A stretch of 54,059 bases of DNA from an uncultured Propionibacteriaceae bacterium. GTDB lineage: Bacteria; Actinomycetota; Actinomycetes; Propionibacteriales; Propionibacteriaceae. Made by a program: the position numbers and the translations under genes. Shown in pieces: positions 1-7,947 of the stretch (within the stretch, counting starts at the first letter, position 1; each line of letters opens with the position of its first letter). Under the pieces are notes generated by a model. The model searched no databases, was not told the DNA's origin, and was given only the letters and a program-made list of their open reading frames with translations. The stretch is taken from contig CALCKT010000014.1 in the NCBI GenBank assembly GCA_937965785.1, positions 1 to 54,059 of the forward strand. The letters are read 5' to 3'.

Positions 1-235
1 AGGGGGTGTCGCGGTTCGGGTCGGTCTGCTTGGGGAGGGTGGTTTCGACTCGGGCCTCGGGCAAATGGGACCAAACCGGTTCGTGCCACCCGCCTTCACC
101 GCGACGCACGAGGCCAGAGGCCGCCCGGTCGGCGTGGTCCGGTCCCTCGGCAGGTCCGTCGGGGCCTTGAGGACCAGCGACCATCGTCGCGCCCGGCCCC
201 AGATAGTGGAATTCGGTGGGATGGAGCTCCGGCAT
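1..235 (-). CDS. partial hypothetical protein, C-terminus off the left edge
   Basis: An uninterrupted minus-strand frame begins at an ATG (codon 235-233) and runs off the left end, giving 78 codons without a stop. The N-terminus reads MPELHPTEFHYLGPGA and continues through a Gly/Pro-rich stretch. Third codon positions are strongly G/C, as in neighbouring genes, which supports real coding. No domain is recognised. It is divergent from the chloride channel gene, with 62 bp between start codons. No convincing Shine-Dalgarno is visible, and an internal ATG 17 codons downstream is an alternative start. Coding status is moderately supported; function is unknown. Confidence 0.5.
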   Translation of the reverse strand, partial: MPELHPTEFHYLGPGATMVAGPQGPDGPAEGPDHADRAASGLVRRGEGGWHEPVWSHLPEARVETTLPKQTDPNRDTP

Positions 236-297
236 GGGGTTCAGCGGGGTTCGGACGGGTGCGGTTCGAGGGGGAAGAAGTCCTAGAGTAGGAGAAC

Positions 298-1641
298 GTG
301 AGTTTCCGTCCGTCCGCATCGCACACCACCGCCGGAGTCACGGGGCTCCGGCGTTTCGTTGCCGCCGTAGTCCTGGCGGGAATCGCAGCGGGTGTCACCG
401 GATGGGTCTGTGCACACCTGCTGCACACCGTGGAGCACCTCGTCTGGGGCGCCTCCGAGGGGCACCTGATCACGGCCCTGGAGACCATCCCGTGGTGGCG
501 TCGGATCCTCACCCTCGCGGTGGCCGGTGTGATCGGCGCGACCTCGTGGGTGCTGCTGCACCGCACCGGAACCGGACCGGTGTCAACGGAACAGGCCGTG
601 GCGGGCAGGCGCATGCCGGTGCTGCGCACCATCTGGCATGCCGCAACACAGATCATGATCATCGCCATGGGTGCCTCGCTCGGCCGTGAGGTCGCGCCGC
701 GGGAGGCCGGTGCCGCGCTGTCCGGGTGGATCAGCGACCGGTTCGGCCTGGCCCCGGCGGACCGGCGGATCCTGGTGGCCTGCGGGGCCGGGGCAGGTCT
801 GGCAGCCGTCTACGGTATCCCCCTGTCCGGTGTCTTCTTCGCCCTCGAGGTCCTCCTCGTCACCTTCTCGAAACGCTCCCTGGCCTCGGCTTTCGCCGTC
901 TCCGGCATCGCCGTTCTCGTCGCCAATGGCTGGGCCAGGCCGGAGGCCTACCACAGGATGCCGGAACTGGTTTCCTCACCCGCGCTGGTGGCGTGGGCCG
1001 TGCTGTTCGGTCCCGTGATCGGCTTGGCCGGCGCGCTCTTCGGTGAAGCGGTCAAACGCGCCGAGCAGAAACGCCCGACCACCACCCGGCTGCTGTGGGT
1101 CATGCCCCTGGGGTTCGCCGTGGTCGGGGCGGTCTCCATCTGGGTGCCGTGGGTGCTGGGCAACGGACACCTGGTCACGCAGACGGTCACGAACCAGGTG
1201 TCGGAGGTCGGGCCGCAGGCGCTCGGGTTGATCGCCCTGCTGCTGGCTGCCAAGGCGGTCACCACGCTGATCACGGTGCGGGTGGGTGCCTGGGGTGGCA
1301 CGCTGAATCCCGGAATCGCGCTGGGCGCGGCCCTGGGGGGACTGACCGGGTTCGCGTGGTCGCTGATCTGGCCGGGAACCAGCCTCGTCGCCTGCGTTTT
1401 CATCGGGGCCGCGGCCTTCCTCGGGGCCACCATCAAGGCCCCCCTGACCGGGTTCGTGCTGGTGCTGGAGCTGACGCACTCCGGCGCGACGGTCCTGGTG
1501 CCGACGGCCCTGGCGATCGCGGGAGCCACGGCGGTCGCATCCTGGTGGCGGAACCGCGGAAAGGAACACGGCGAGAACAACGACGATGCGCAAACGGGTC
1601 CCGTCGCTCTCGCGACAGGACCCGTTGAAGAGACGAACTGA
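298..1641 (+). CDS. ClC-family chloride channel/antiporter
   Basis: A 447-residue polytopic membrane protein that should move Cl- (possibly Cl-/H+ exchange) across the cytoplasmic membrane. Two ClC signatures are visible: GREVAP at residues 129-134, corresponding to GREGP with the gating glutamate E131, and GGTLNP near 332-337, corresponding to GGxFxP. The usual GSGIP selectivity motif near the N-terminus is not recognisable, so ion selectivity is uncertain. Hydrophobic helices fill most of the chain and the C-terminus is short and polar, with no CBS domains. The GTG start at 298 follows a TAGGAG Shine-Dalgarno about 4 nt upstream. Confidence 0.85.
   Translation: MSFRPSASHTTAGVTGLRRFVAAVVLAGIAAGVTGWVCAHLLHTVEHLVWGASEGHLITALETIPWWRRILTLAVAGVIGATSWVLLHRTGTGPVSTEQAVAGRRMPVLRTIWHAATQIMIIAMGASLGREVAPREAGAALSGWISDRFGLAPADRRILVACGAGAGLAAVYGIPLSGVFFALEVLLVTFSKRSLASAFAVSGIAVLVANGWARPEAYHRMPELVSSPALVAWAVLFGPVIGLAGALFGEAVKRAEQKRPTTTRLLWVMPLGFAVVGAVSIWVPWVLGNGHLVTQTVTNQVSEVGPQALGLIALLLAAKAVTTLITVRVGAWGGTLNPGIALGAALGGLTGFAWSLIWPGTSLVACVFIGAAAFLGATIKAPLTGFVLVLELTHSGATVLVPTALAIAGATAVASWWRNRGKEHGENNDDAQTGPVALATGPVEETN
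1593..1626 (+). terminator. hairpin at the 3' end of the ClC gene
   Basis: AACGGGTCC pairs with GGACCCGTT, and inside that GTCGC pairs with GCGAC around a TCTC loop, with one C/A mismatch. The hairpin lies in the last codons of the ClC gene and ends 15 nt before its stop. No U-tract follows, so it would be a U-less actinobacterial terminator or an mRNA 3'-end stabiliser, between convergent genes. Confidence 0.45.
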
Positions 1642-1652
1642 ACCTTCCGGGA

Positions 1653-2402
1653 CTACTTCTTGCCCTGGTTCTTGACGGCCTCGATGGAGGCGGCGGCAGC
1701 CTCCGGGTCGAGGTAACGGCCGCCCTTGACGAGGGGCCTGTGGTTCTCGTCGAGTTCGTACAGCAGGGGAACCCCGGTGGGGATGTTCAGCCCCGCGATG
1801 TCCTCGTCGGAAATGTCGTCCAGGTGTTTGACCAGCGCACGCAGGGAGTTGCCGTGCGCGGTGACCAGGACGGTGTGACCGGCATCCAGATCCGGGATGA
1901 TGGCCTCCTCCCAGTACGGCAGCATGCGCGCCACGACATCCTTGAGGCACTCGGTGCGGGGACGCTCATCCGCGGGGATGTCGGCGTAGCGGGGATCGTT
2001 GAACTGCGAGTACTCCGCGTCGGTGTCCTGCACCGGCGGCGGGGTGTCGTAGCTGCGGCGCCACAACATGAACTGCTCGTCGCCGTACTTGTCACGGGTG
2101 GCGGTCTTGTCCAGCCCCTGCAGCGCGCCGTAGTGGCGCTCGTTCAGACGCCAGCTGCGGCGCACCGGAATCCAGTGGCGGTCGCAGCCGTCGAGGGCCA
2201 GGTAGGCGGTGTGGATGGCGCGACGCAGCAATGAGGTGTGCAGCACCGTCGGCAGCAGCCCCTCCGAGGCCAGCAGCTCCGCTGCTTTCCGGGCCTCGGC
2301 CTCACCCTTGTCATTGATGTCGACGTCCACCCAACCGGTGAACAGGTTCTTCGCATTCCATTCGCTCTCGCCGTGACGGAGCAGGATCAGCTTTCCGGTC
2401 AT
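1653..2402 (-). CDS. gpmA: 2,3-bisphosphoglycerate-dependent phosphoglycerate mutase
   Basis: Glycolytic interconversion of 3- and 2-phosphoglycerate in the cytosol. The 249-residue length is typical of dPGM. LLRHGESEWN gives the phospho-accepting His10, NERHYGALQG is the family signature, and TAHGNSLRALVKHLD carries the second catalytic histidine. The C-terminus ends in a short Ala/Lys tail, the expected flexible lid. The ATG at 2402 is preceded at 6 nt by TAGGCT, a good -10 hexamer, and no Shine-Dalgarno is seen, so the mRNA may be leaderless. The gene is convergent with the ClC gene. Identification is secure. Confidence 0.97.
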   Translation of the reverse strand: MTGKLILLRHGESEWNAKNLFTGWVDVDINDKGEAEARKAAELLASEGLLPTVLHTSLLRRAIHTAYLALDGCDRHWIPVRRSWRLNERHYGALQGLDKTATRDKYGDEQFMLWRRSYDTPPPVQDTDAEYSQFNDPRYADIPADERPRTECLKDVVARMLPYWEEAIIPDLDAGHTVLVTAHGNSLRALVKHLDDISDEDIAGLNIPTGVPLLYELDENHRPLVKGGRYLDPEAAAASIEAVKNQGKK

Positions 2403-2408
2403 GGCGTC

Positions 2409-2414
2409 AGCCTA
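2409..2414 (-). promoter_or_regulatory. -10 hexamer for leaderless gpmA
   Basis: TAGGCT on the minus strand, 6 nt before the gpmA ATG. This spacing places the transcription start at or next to the start codon. Confidence 0.5.
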
Positions 2415-2466
2415 CAAGGCGGACGACCCCGGGCACAGGGGCCGCCGCAACGAAACCCACCGGGGC

Positions 2467-3390
2467 TCAGGCGATGACCCCGAACTTGTACCCCGCACTC
2501 TTGTAGGCGCTGATGATCTGGGGCATCGACTTGACGGTCAAGTCCTTGCCCTCGGAGTCGTGGGCGAGCATCACCGCGACCTTCAAACCCTCGCCGATCG
2601 CGGAGGTCGCCATCTTCACCATGCCCGCGACATCCTTGGGTTGACGGTTCGGCGGCTCGGCGTCACCGGTGAGGCAGTTCCAGTCGAGCCAGTGCACCCC
2701 CTCGGCGGCCAGGGCCTCGTCGGCGGCCTCCAGCTTCTTCCAGCTCATGTGGCCGCCGGGGTAGCGCCAGGTGTTGGTCTTGAAATCGGGGCCGAGGACT
2801 TCCTCGAGGGCGGCCTTGGTTTTCTCGTACTCGCCCTTGATGGCCTCCAGGCTTCCGACGCGACCGGGGTAGAGCTTGTTGTAGTTGTGGGTGTAGCTGT
2901 GCATGGCCACGGAGTGTCCCTCCGCGATCTCACGCTTGAGCGTCTCGGGTGCGCTGCTCACGAGATTCCCGACCACGAAGAACGTGCCGTGCACCCCGCC
3001 CGCCTTCAGGGCATCCAGGATCTGCACCGAATTGGTGTGGTTCGGGCCGTCGTCGAAGGTGAGGAAGACGATTTTCTCGGGGGCCGAACTGGGATCCTTC
3101 ATCCACGCCTGGACCTTCTCAGAGGGGTAGGCGTACTCGGCGGCCGCGTGGTTGTGACTGGTGTTCGGCTTCAAGGCCTCGGGGGACGCGTTCGAGGAGG
3201 GCGACGGAGAAGGCGCCGGGGACGGCTCGGGGGTGGGGCTCGCCTCGGCGGTGGACTCCTTGGGTTGTTCCGAAGATGCCGGGGCGGATGCCGACTGCGT
3301 GGCTTCCGGGGAGGGCCCACAGGCCCCCAGCCCGACCGCCATGGCGGCCACGGTGCCCGTCAACAGGCAACGGCGATTGAACGGCGTCAT
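2467..3390 (-). CDS. polysaccharide deacetylase lipoprotein (NodB/CE4)
   Basis: A 307-residue secreted lipoprotein likely to de-N-acetylate cell-wall or capsular polysaccharide outside the membrane. The N-terminus has twin Arg, a hydrophobic stretch and a lipobox GLGAC with the acylated Cys near residue 24. A Ser/Pro/Glu-rich linker runs to about residue 90. The NodB domain follows: FLTFDDGPNH (metal and catalytic Asp), HSYTHNY (HxxxH metal motif) and WRYPGG (motif 3). A Shine-Dalgarno-like GAGGGG precedes the ATG at 3390. The exact polymer is not predictable; peptidoglycan or a secondary wall polymer are candidates. Confidence 0.9.
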   Translation of the reverse strand: MTPFNRRCLLTGTVAAMAVGLGACGPSPEATQSASAPASSEQPKESTAEASPTPEPSPAPSPSPSSNASPEALKPNTSHNHAAAEYAYPSEKVQAWMKDPSSAPEKIVFLTFDDGPNHTNSVQILDALKAGGVHGTFFVVGNLVSSAPETLKREIAEGHSVAMHSYTHNYNKLYPGRVGSLEAIKGEYEKTKAALEEVLGPDFKTNTWRYPGGHMSWKKLEAADEALAAEGVHWLDWNCLTGDAEPPNRQPKDVAGMVKMATSAIGEGLKVAVMLAHDSEGKDLTVKSMPQIISAYKSAGYKFGVIA

Positions 3391-3465
3391 TGAAATCCCC
3401 TCGTAAAGACAAAATCCAACTACGCGAGCAGTGTAGACCTTCGGCCATTCAAATTCCGATCACGC

Positions 3466-4131
3466 TCAGGCGTTCGGCCACTCCTCGCCCTCCGGGAACT
3501 GCCCCGTGATGATGTAGATGACGCGGCGCGCCACCGCGACGGCGTGGTCCGCGAAGCGTTCGAAATAGCGTCCCAGCAAGGCGACGTCGATGGCCTGCTC
3601 CACCGACCCCGACCAGCTCTCGCCCAACAGCACTCCGAAGTGGTCGCGACGCAGGTGATCAATCTCGTGGTCGATCTCCGCCATGCGCAGAGCGGCCACG
3701 GCGTCGCGGTCCTTCAACGACTGGTTGGCCAGACGAATCATCGCCAGACACACCTCCGACATGCGGGAGAAGTTCTCGCGCAGCGAATCAGGCACCGCCG
3801 ACTCCGGGAAACGCAACCGGGCGATCTTGGCCACGTGCGCCGCCAGATCACCCATGCGCGCCAGCTCGAAGACCACCCGGATCGCGGAGACGATGGTGCG
3901 CAACTCACCCGCCACCGGGGCCTGGAGGGCCAGGAGGGACAGGCAGCGGTACTCGAGTTCCTCGTGCATGGCGTCGAGCTGGGAATCATTGGAGATGACG
4001 GCTTCCGCGCGGGCCAGGTCGGGTTCCAGCAGGGAGGCGGACGCCTCGCTCACGGCGACCTCCACCAGGACCGCCATGTGCTGGAGGCTGTCGAGCAGGC
4101 CATTGAGTTCTTCGTGGTAGCTGGCGCGCAT
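3466..4131 (-). CDS. phoU: phosphate signalling regulator PhoU
   Basis: A 221-residue all-helical protein with the two PhoU three-helix repeats, including the acidic metal-binding helices DAMHEELEYR and AEIDHEIDHLRR. PhoU couples the phosphate transporter to the SenX3-type kinase and keeps the Pho response off when phosphate is plentiful. It is transcribed divergently from senX3, 88 bp away, the classic actinobacterial arrangement. AAGGACGGAGA forms the ribosome binding site. No pst transporter genes lie beside it. The PiT transporter at 11.4 kb is the only phosphate importer in the window. Confidence 0.95.
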   Translation of the reverse strand: MRASYHEELNGLLDSLQHMAVLVEVAVSEASASLLEPDLARAEAVISNDSQLDAMHEELEYRCLSLLALQAPVAGELRTIVSAIRVVFELARMGDLAAHVAKIARLRFPESAVPDSLRENFSRMSEVCLAMIRLANQSLKDRDAVAALRMAEIDHEIDHLRRDHFGVLLGESWSGSVEQAIDVALLGRYFERFADHAVAVARRVIYIITGQFPEGEEWPNA

Positions 4132-4206
4132 TTCGTCTCCGTCCTTCGGGATGGGAACCCTAGGAACGGCAGTCTAGTGGTCGTCGCCGACCATCGGATC
4201 CGACAA

Positions 4207-4212
4207 TAGGAT
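4207..4212 (+). promoter_or_regulatory. -10 hexamer for leaderless senX3
   Basis: TAGGAT, 7 nt before the senX3 ATG, with no Shine-Dalgarno between. It lies in the shared phoU-senX3 divergent region. Confidence 0.5.
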
Positions 4213-4219
4213 CTGGTGC

Positions 4220-5383
4220 ATGGCCGTCGTTGTCGCCTTCCTGATGGGTGCCCTGCTCGCGCTGGCGGTGGCGCGCGTCGCGGGCTTCCTCGGGCCCCGC
4301 ACCCGACCGGGGAAGCCGCAGCCCGCGCCCCGGGAAACGATGCCCGTCCACGACGACCTGGCCGCCGCCGTCGAGGCGCTTCCCGTCGGGGGACTGCTGG
4401 TCGGCCCCCACGACGAGGTGTTGAAGGTGAACGTCTCCGGAACTTCCATGGGCCTGGTGCGGGGAACACGGGTCGGGTTCCCGGGGTTGCTGGACCGGGT
4501 GCGGCAGGTGCGCAGGACGAACGCGGAATACCTGGGAAGCGTCATCCAGGACCGTCCCCCGGGCGTGGAGAACGTCGAGTTGTCCACCCGAGTGGTTCCA
4601 CTTCGCCAAGGTCTCGTCCTGGTCATGGCCGAGGACGAGGCCGCGACCCGACGCATGGATGCGGTGCGGAGGGATTTCGTGGCGAACGTCTCGCACGAAC
4701 TGAAAACCCCGATCGGAGCGATCGGGATTCTCGCGGAAACCATCGAGGCCGCCGCCGAGGCCCCCGAACAGGTGACCCACTTCGCCAGGCGTCTCCAGCG
4801 CGAATCGGCCCGGCTGGCCGAACTCGTCAGCCAGATCATCGAACTTTCCCGGCTCCAGTCCTCGGACCCGATGCTGAACCGTGAGGTGGTTGATGTGGAG
4901 GAGATCGTCGACGAGGCGGTTGGACGGACCCGGGAGGCCGCCGAGGCCCGCAGCATCAACCTCGTGCGCGCCGCCGTGCCCCGCGCCCGGGTGCTGGGGG
5001 ACCGTTGGCAACTGATCGATGCCCTGGTCAACCTCGTGCAGAACGCCATCAACTACTCCGACGACAACGCCCGGGTCGTGGTGGCGGCCGTGCGGGTGCC
5101 CGACGAGGACGGCGAACACGTCGAGATCACGGTGACCGACAACGGCATCGGCATTTCCCAGGAGGACCAGGAACGCATCTTCGAACGCTTCTACCGGGTC
5201 GACTACGGGCGTTCCCGGGAAAGCGGGGGCACGGGACTGGGGCTGTCGATCGTCCGCCACATCGCCCTGGCCCACAAGGGAAGCGTTAAAGTGTGGTCGC
5301 GGCCCCGTCGGGGGTCCACCTTCACGCTGCGGCTTCCGGCCCACCAGGGTGGGGTCGTCGATGGGGAGACCCGGGAGGAATGA
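4220..5383 (+). CDS. senX3: phosphate sensor histidine kinase SenX3
   Basis: A 387-residue membrane kinase of the PhoR/SenX3 type. An N-terminal membrane helix (about residues 1-22) is followed by a PAS-like region (about 45-140). The HisKA box VSHELKTPIGAI has phospho-acceptor H159. The HATPase_c domain has the N box QNAINYSDDN, the G1 box DNGIGIS and the G2 box GGTGLGLSIVRHI. It should phosphorylate RegX3, encoded 3 nt downstream, and be restrained by PhoU from the divergent gene. Only one membrane segment is visible and no periplasmic sensor domain, typical of kinases that sense through PhoU and the transporter. Confidence 0.94.
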   Translation: MAVVVAFLMGALLALAVARVAGFLGPRTRPGKPQPAPRETMPVHDDLAAAVEALPVGGLLVGPHDEVLKVNVSGTSMGLVRGTRVGFPGLLDRVRQVRRTNAEYLGSVIQDRPPGVENVELSTRVVPLRQGLVLVMAEDEAATRRMDAVRRDFVANVSHELKTPIGAIGILAETIEAAAEAPEQVTHFARRLQRESARLAELVSQIIELSRLQSSDPMLNREVVDVEEIVDEAVGRTREAAEARSINLVRAAVPRARVLGDRWQLIDALVNLVQNAINYSDDNARVVVAAVRVPDEDGEHVEITVTDNGIGISQEDQERIFERFYRVDYGRSRESGGTGLGLSIVRHIALAHKGSVKVWSRPRRGSTFTLRLPAHQGGVVDGETREE

Positions 5384-5386
5384 GGG

Positions 5387-6064
5387 ATGGCCAGGATCCT
5401 GATCATCGAGGACGAGGGCTCCTATCGTGAGGCGCTCACCTTCATGCTCGGCAAGGAGGGATTCGACGTCGCCGCCGCGGCGGACGGGGAGAGCGGCCTG
5501 GCCGAGTACGAACGCAACGGCGCTGATCTGGTGCTGCTGGACCTGATGCTGCCCGGCATGCCGGGGACCGAGGTGTGCCGCAGGCTACGGACCCGCGGCG
5601 ACGTCGCGATCATCATGGTCTCGGCTAGGGACTCCGAGACGGACAAGGTGGTGGGGTTGGAGATCGGCGCCGACGACTACGTCACGAAACCGTTCTCCCA
5701 CCGCGAACTCGTGGCGCGGATCCGCGCCATCCTGAGGCGCGGCCACGACTCCACCCTGATCTCGGAGATCGTCGAGATGGACGGGGTGCGCATCGACGTG
5801 GAACGCCACCAGGTCCTGGTCGACGGCCAGGAGGTGAGGCTGGCGCTTCGCGAATTCGAGCTGCTGGAACTGCTGCTGCGCAACGCGGGACGTGTCATGA
5901 CCCGCGGCCAGATCATCGACCGCATCTGGGGCAGCGACTACGTCGGCGACACCAAAACCCTTGACGTCCACGTCAAACGCCTCCGCAACAAGATCGAACG
6001 CGACCCCTCCAACCCCTCCCGGGTGATCACGGTCAGGGGCTTGGGGTACAAGTTCCGGGGATGA
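5387..6064 (+). CDS. regX3: OmpR-family phosphate response regulator RegX3
   Basis: A 225-residue two-domain transcription factor. The receiver domain (1-118) shows the acidic pocket IIEDE, the phospho-acceptor D52 in LLDLMLPG, and the conserved Lys in VTKPFSH. The C-terminal winged helix (about 130-225) ends with the recognition helix segment DVHVKRLRNKIE and RGLGYKF. It is co-transcribed with senX3 (3-nt gap). It is expected to activate phosphate-starvation genes, and the pit gene at 11.4 kb is a plausible target, although no clear Pho box was found there. Confidence 0.96.
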   Translation: MARILIIEDEGSYREALTFMLGKEGFDVAAAADGESGLAEYERNGADLVLLDLMLPGMPGTEVCRRLRTRGDVAIIMVSARDSETDKVVGLEIGADDYVTKPFSHRELVARIRAILRRGHDSTLISEIVEMDGVRIDVERHQVLVDGQEVRLALREFELLELLLRNAGRVMTRGQIIDRIWGSDYVGDTKTLDVHVKRLRNKIERDPSNPSRVITVRGLGYKFRG

Positions 6065-6162
6065 GCGGTGGCCCCGGCCACGAACCGGGAGCGCCCGGGT
6101 ACCTGTCAGGTCCCGGTGGCGGGGGCCGGGATCATTCACGGGGCCGGTTCGTAGTGCCGTGG

Positions 6163-6168
6163 TAGGAT
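6163..6168 (+). promoter_or_regulatory. -10 hexamer of carD
   Basis: TAGGAT, 26 nt upstream of the carD ATG. This leaves a short leader of roughly 20 nt that contains a GGAAAGGGG Shine-Dalgarno-like run. Confidence 0.45.
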
Positions 6169-6194
6169 GGCCTCCGGAAAGGGGCCTACAAGAC

Positions 6195-6680
6195 ATGACT
6201 TTTACAGTCGGAGAGACGGTGGTCTACCCGAATCACGGGGCGGCTGTCATCGAAGACATAGAGACCCGACAAATCAAGGGAGAGGACAAGCTCTACCTCG
6301 TACTGCGCATCATAGGTCAAAACGACCTCGTGGTGCGTGTTCCCGCCTGCAACCTGGACCTCGTCGGTGTGCGCGACGTGGTCGACGCCGATGGCCTGGA
6401 GCGCGTGTTCCAGGTGCTGCGTGCCGAGCACACGGAGGAACCCACCAACTGGTCCCGCCGTTACAAGGCGAACCTGGAGAAACTGCACTCCGGGAATGTC
6501 ATCAAGGTTTCCGAAGTGGTCCGTGACCTGTGGCGTCGCGACCGTGACAAGGGGCTGTCCGCCGGCGAGAAGCGCATGCTCGCCAAGGCCCGCGCCATTC
6601 TCGTGGCCGAACTGGCCCTCGCGGAGGACGTCGCCGAGGACCGCGCCGAGGTGATGCTCGACGAGGTCCTGGCCTCGTGA
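6195..6680 (+). CDS. carD: CarD-family transcriptional regulator
   Basis: A 161-residue RNA polymerase-binding factor that stabilises open complexes at rRNA and housekeeping promoters. The N-terminal Tudor-like RID domain starts FTVGETVVYPNHGAAVIED, and a helical DNA-binding domain covers about residues 65-161, including the WSRRYKANLEKL region. The ATG at 6195 is preferred over an in-frame upstream start because the family begins exactly at MTFTVGE and the purine-rich leader lies just before it. It heads a carD-ispD-ispF run, an association common in actinobacteria. Confidence 0.96.
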   Translation: MTFTVGETVVYPNHGAAVIEDIETRQIKGEDKLYLVLRIIGQNDLVVRVPACNLDLVGVRDVVDADGLERVFQVLRAEHTEEPTNWSRRYKANLEKLHSGNVIKVSEVVRDLWRRDRDKGLSAGEKRMLAKARAILVAELALAEDVAEDRAEVMLDEVLAS

Positions 6681-6684
6681 GCCG

Positions 6685-7389
6685 TTGAACAACAACACGA
6701 ACGAACCGGTCGTCGCCATCGTGGCGGCGGCCGGTTCCGGGTCTCGGCTCGGCGCATCCGTGCCGAAGGCGCTGGTGGAACTCGGCGGGATGTCCCTGGT
6801 GCGCCGCAGCGTCCTGGCGATGCGTGACGGAGGCGTGGGACACGTGGTGGTCACCACACCCGAGGGATGCCTGTCGATCTTCGAAGCGGCCCTGTCCGGA
6901 CTGGACGGCATCACCTGCACCGTGGGTGGGACCGAACGCCAGGATTCGGTCAGGCTCGGGCTCGACGTGCTGTCGGAACGCTTCGGCCCCGAGACCATCG
7001 TGCTGATCCACGACGCGGCCCGTCCCCTGGTGCCCCCGCAGGTCGTCACCGCCGTACTGCGCGCGGTTGCGGACGGCGCGGAGGCGGCCATACCGGTGGT
7101 CGCGGTCCACGACTCGATCCGACAGGTCGGTGACGACGGATCCCGGATCGTCGACAGATCCACCCTCCGAGCCATCCAGACCCCGCAGGGGGCCCGGCTG
7201 GGGCTGCTCCGTGAGGCCCACGACCACGTGGCCCGGCACGGTATGGCCATCACCGACGACGCATCCGCGATCGAGGCGCTCGGGTACCGGGTGGTGCTCG
7301 TGCCCGGGCATCATGACGCGCTGAAGGTCACCGAACAACTCGACCTGGCCCTGGCGCAGGGAATCCTGGACGGCAGGAGCCGGACATGA
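6685..7389 (+). CDS. ispD: 2-C-methyl-D-erythritol 4-phosphate cytidylyltransferase
   Basis: The third step of the MEP isoprenoid pathway: transfer of CMP from CTP to methylerythritol phosphate. The 234-residue chain opens with AAAGSGSRLGASVPKAL, the nucleotidyl-transferase glycine/arginine loop with its conserved Lys. HDAARPLV and DDASAIEALG are further substrate-site signatures. The start is TTG, four bases after the carD stop, with no obvious Shine-Dalgarno. Translation is probably coupled to carD. The stop overlaps ispF in an ATGA. The assignment is secure; only the start is moderately certain. Confidence 0.95.
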   Translation: MNNNTNEPVVAIVAAAGSGSRLGASVPKALVELGGMSLVRRSVLAMRDGGVGHVVVTTPEGCLSIFEAALSGLDGITCTVGGTERQDSVRLGLDVLSERFGPETIVLIHDAARPLVPPQVVTAVLRAVADGAEAAIPVVAVHDSIRQVGDDGSRIVDRSTLRAIQTPQGARLGLLREAHDHVARHGMAITDDASAIEALGYRVVLVPGHHDALKVTEQLDLALAQGILDGRSRT

Positions 7390-7853
7390 GGGTCGGTATT
7401 GGAACCGACGTCCACAGGCTGGAGGCCGGGGTGCCGATGTGGGTGGCCGGGCTGCACTTCCCGGACGAACCGTTCGGCCTGTCCGGGCACTCCGACGGCG
7501 ACGTGGCGGCCCACGCCATCGTCGATGCGCTGCTGGCCTCGGCCGGGCTGGGGGACATCGGATCGAACTTCGGCACGGACCGTCCAGAGTGGAAAGGCGC
7601 ATCGGGGATCGCTTTCCTGACCGAGACGGCCAGGCTGCTCCGGGCCGCGGGCTTCGGGATCTGCAACGTCAGCGTCCAGGTGATCGGCAACCGGCCACGC
7701 ATGGCCGCGCGCCGCGGTGAGGCGGAGCGGGTGCTCTCCGAGGCCATCGGGGCGCCCGTGTCGGTTTCCGCCACCACCACCGACGGACTGGGTCTCACGG
7801 GCCGCGGAGAGGGAGTCGCGGCGATAGCGGTTGCAATGACGATCGCGGGCTGA
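7386..7853 (+). CDS. ispF: 2-C-methyl-D-erythritol 2,4-cyclodiphosphate synthase
   Basis: The fifth step of the MEP pathway, cyclising CDP-methylerythritol 2-phosphate with loss of CMP. The 155-residue length matches the trimeric enzyme. GTDVHRL gives metal ligands D8 and H10, SGHSDGDV carries the third metal-binding His, and TTTDGLGLTGRGEG is the C-terminal signature. It overlaps the end of ispD by 4 nt (ATGA), so the two are translationally coupled. The intervening pathway gene ispE is not in the window. Confidence 0.97.
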   Translation: MRVGIGTDVHRLEAGVPMWVAGLHFPDEPFGLSGHSDGDVAAHAIVDALLASAGLGDIGSNFGTDRPEWKGASGIAFLTETARLLRAAGFGICNVSVQVIGNRPRMAARRGEAERVLSEAIGAPVSVSATTTDGLGLTGRGEGVAAIAVAMTIAG

Positions 7854-7880
7854 ATCGTCCCGACGACCCAGCCCGCGACC

Positions 7881-7940
7881 CGGGGGAAGCGCCGACTGAG
7901 CAGACCCCGCGGGGAACAACTATCAATCAGCGCTTCCCGG
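7881..7940. terminator. hairpin between convergent ispF and Zn-peptidase genes
   Basis: GGGAAGCGC near 7884 pairs with GCGCTTCCC at 7930-7938 across a loop of about 37 nt. It is followed on the plus strand by GGCGGTTTT. Position and short U-run suit a terminator, but the long loop lowers confidence. Confidence 0.35.
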
Positions 7941-7947
7941 CGGTTTT

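Noticed and set aside
96..668. Minus-strand frame overlapping the ClC start
   Set aside because: Arg/Pro/Ser-rich shadow of the ClC gene in a high-GC genome; the frame starting at 235 on the same strand is a better coding candidate.
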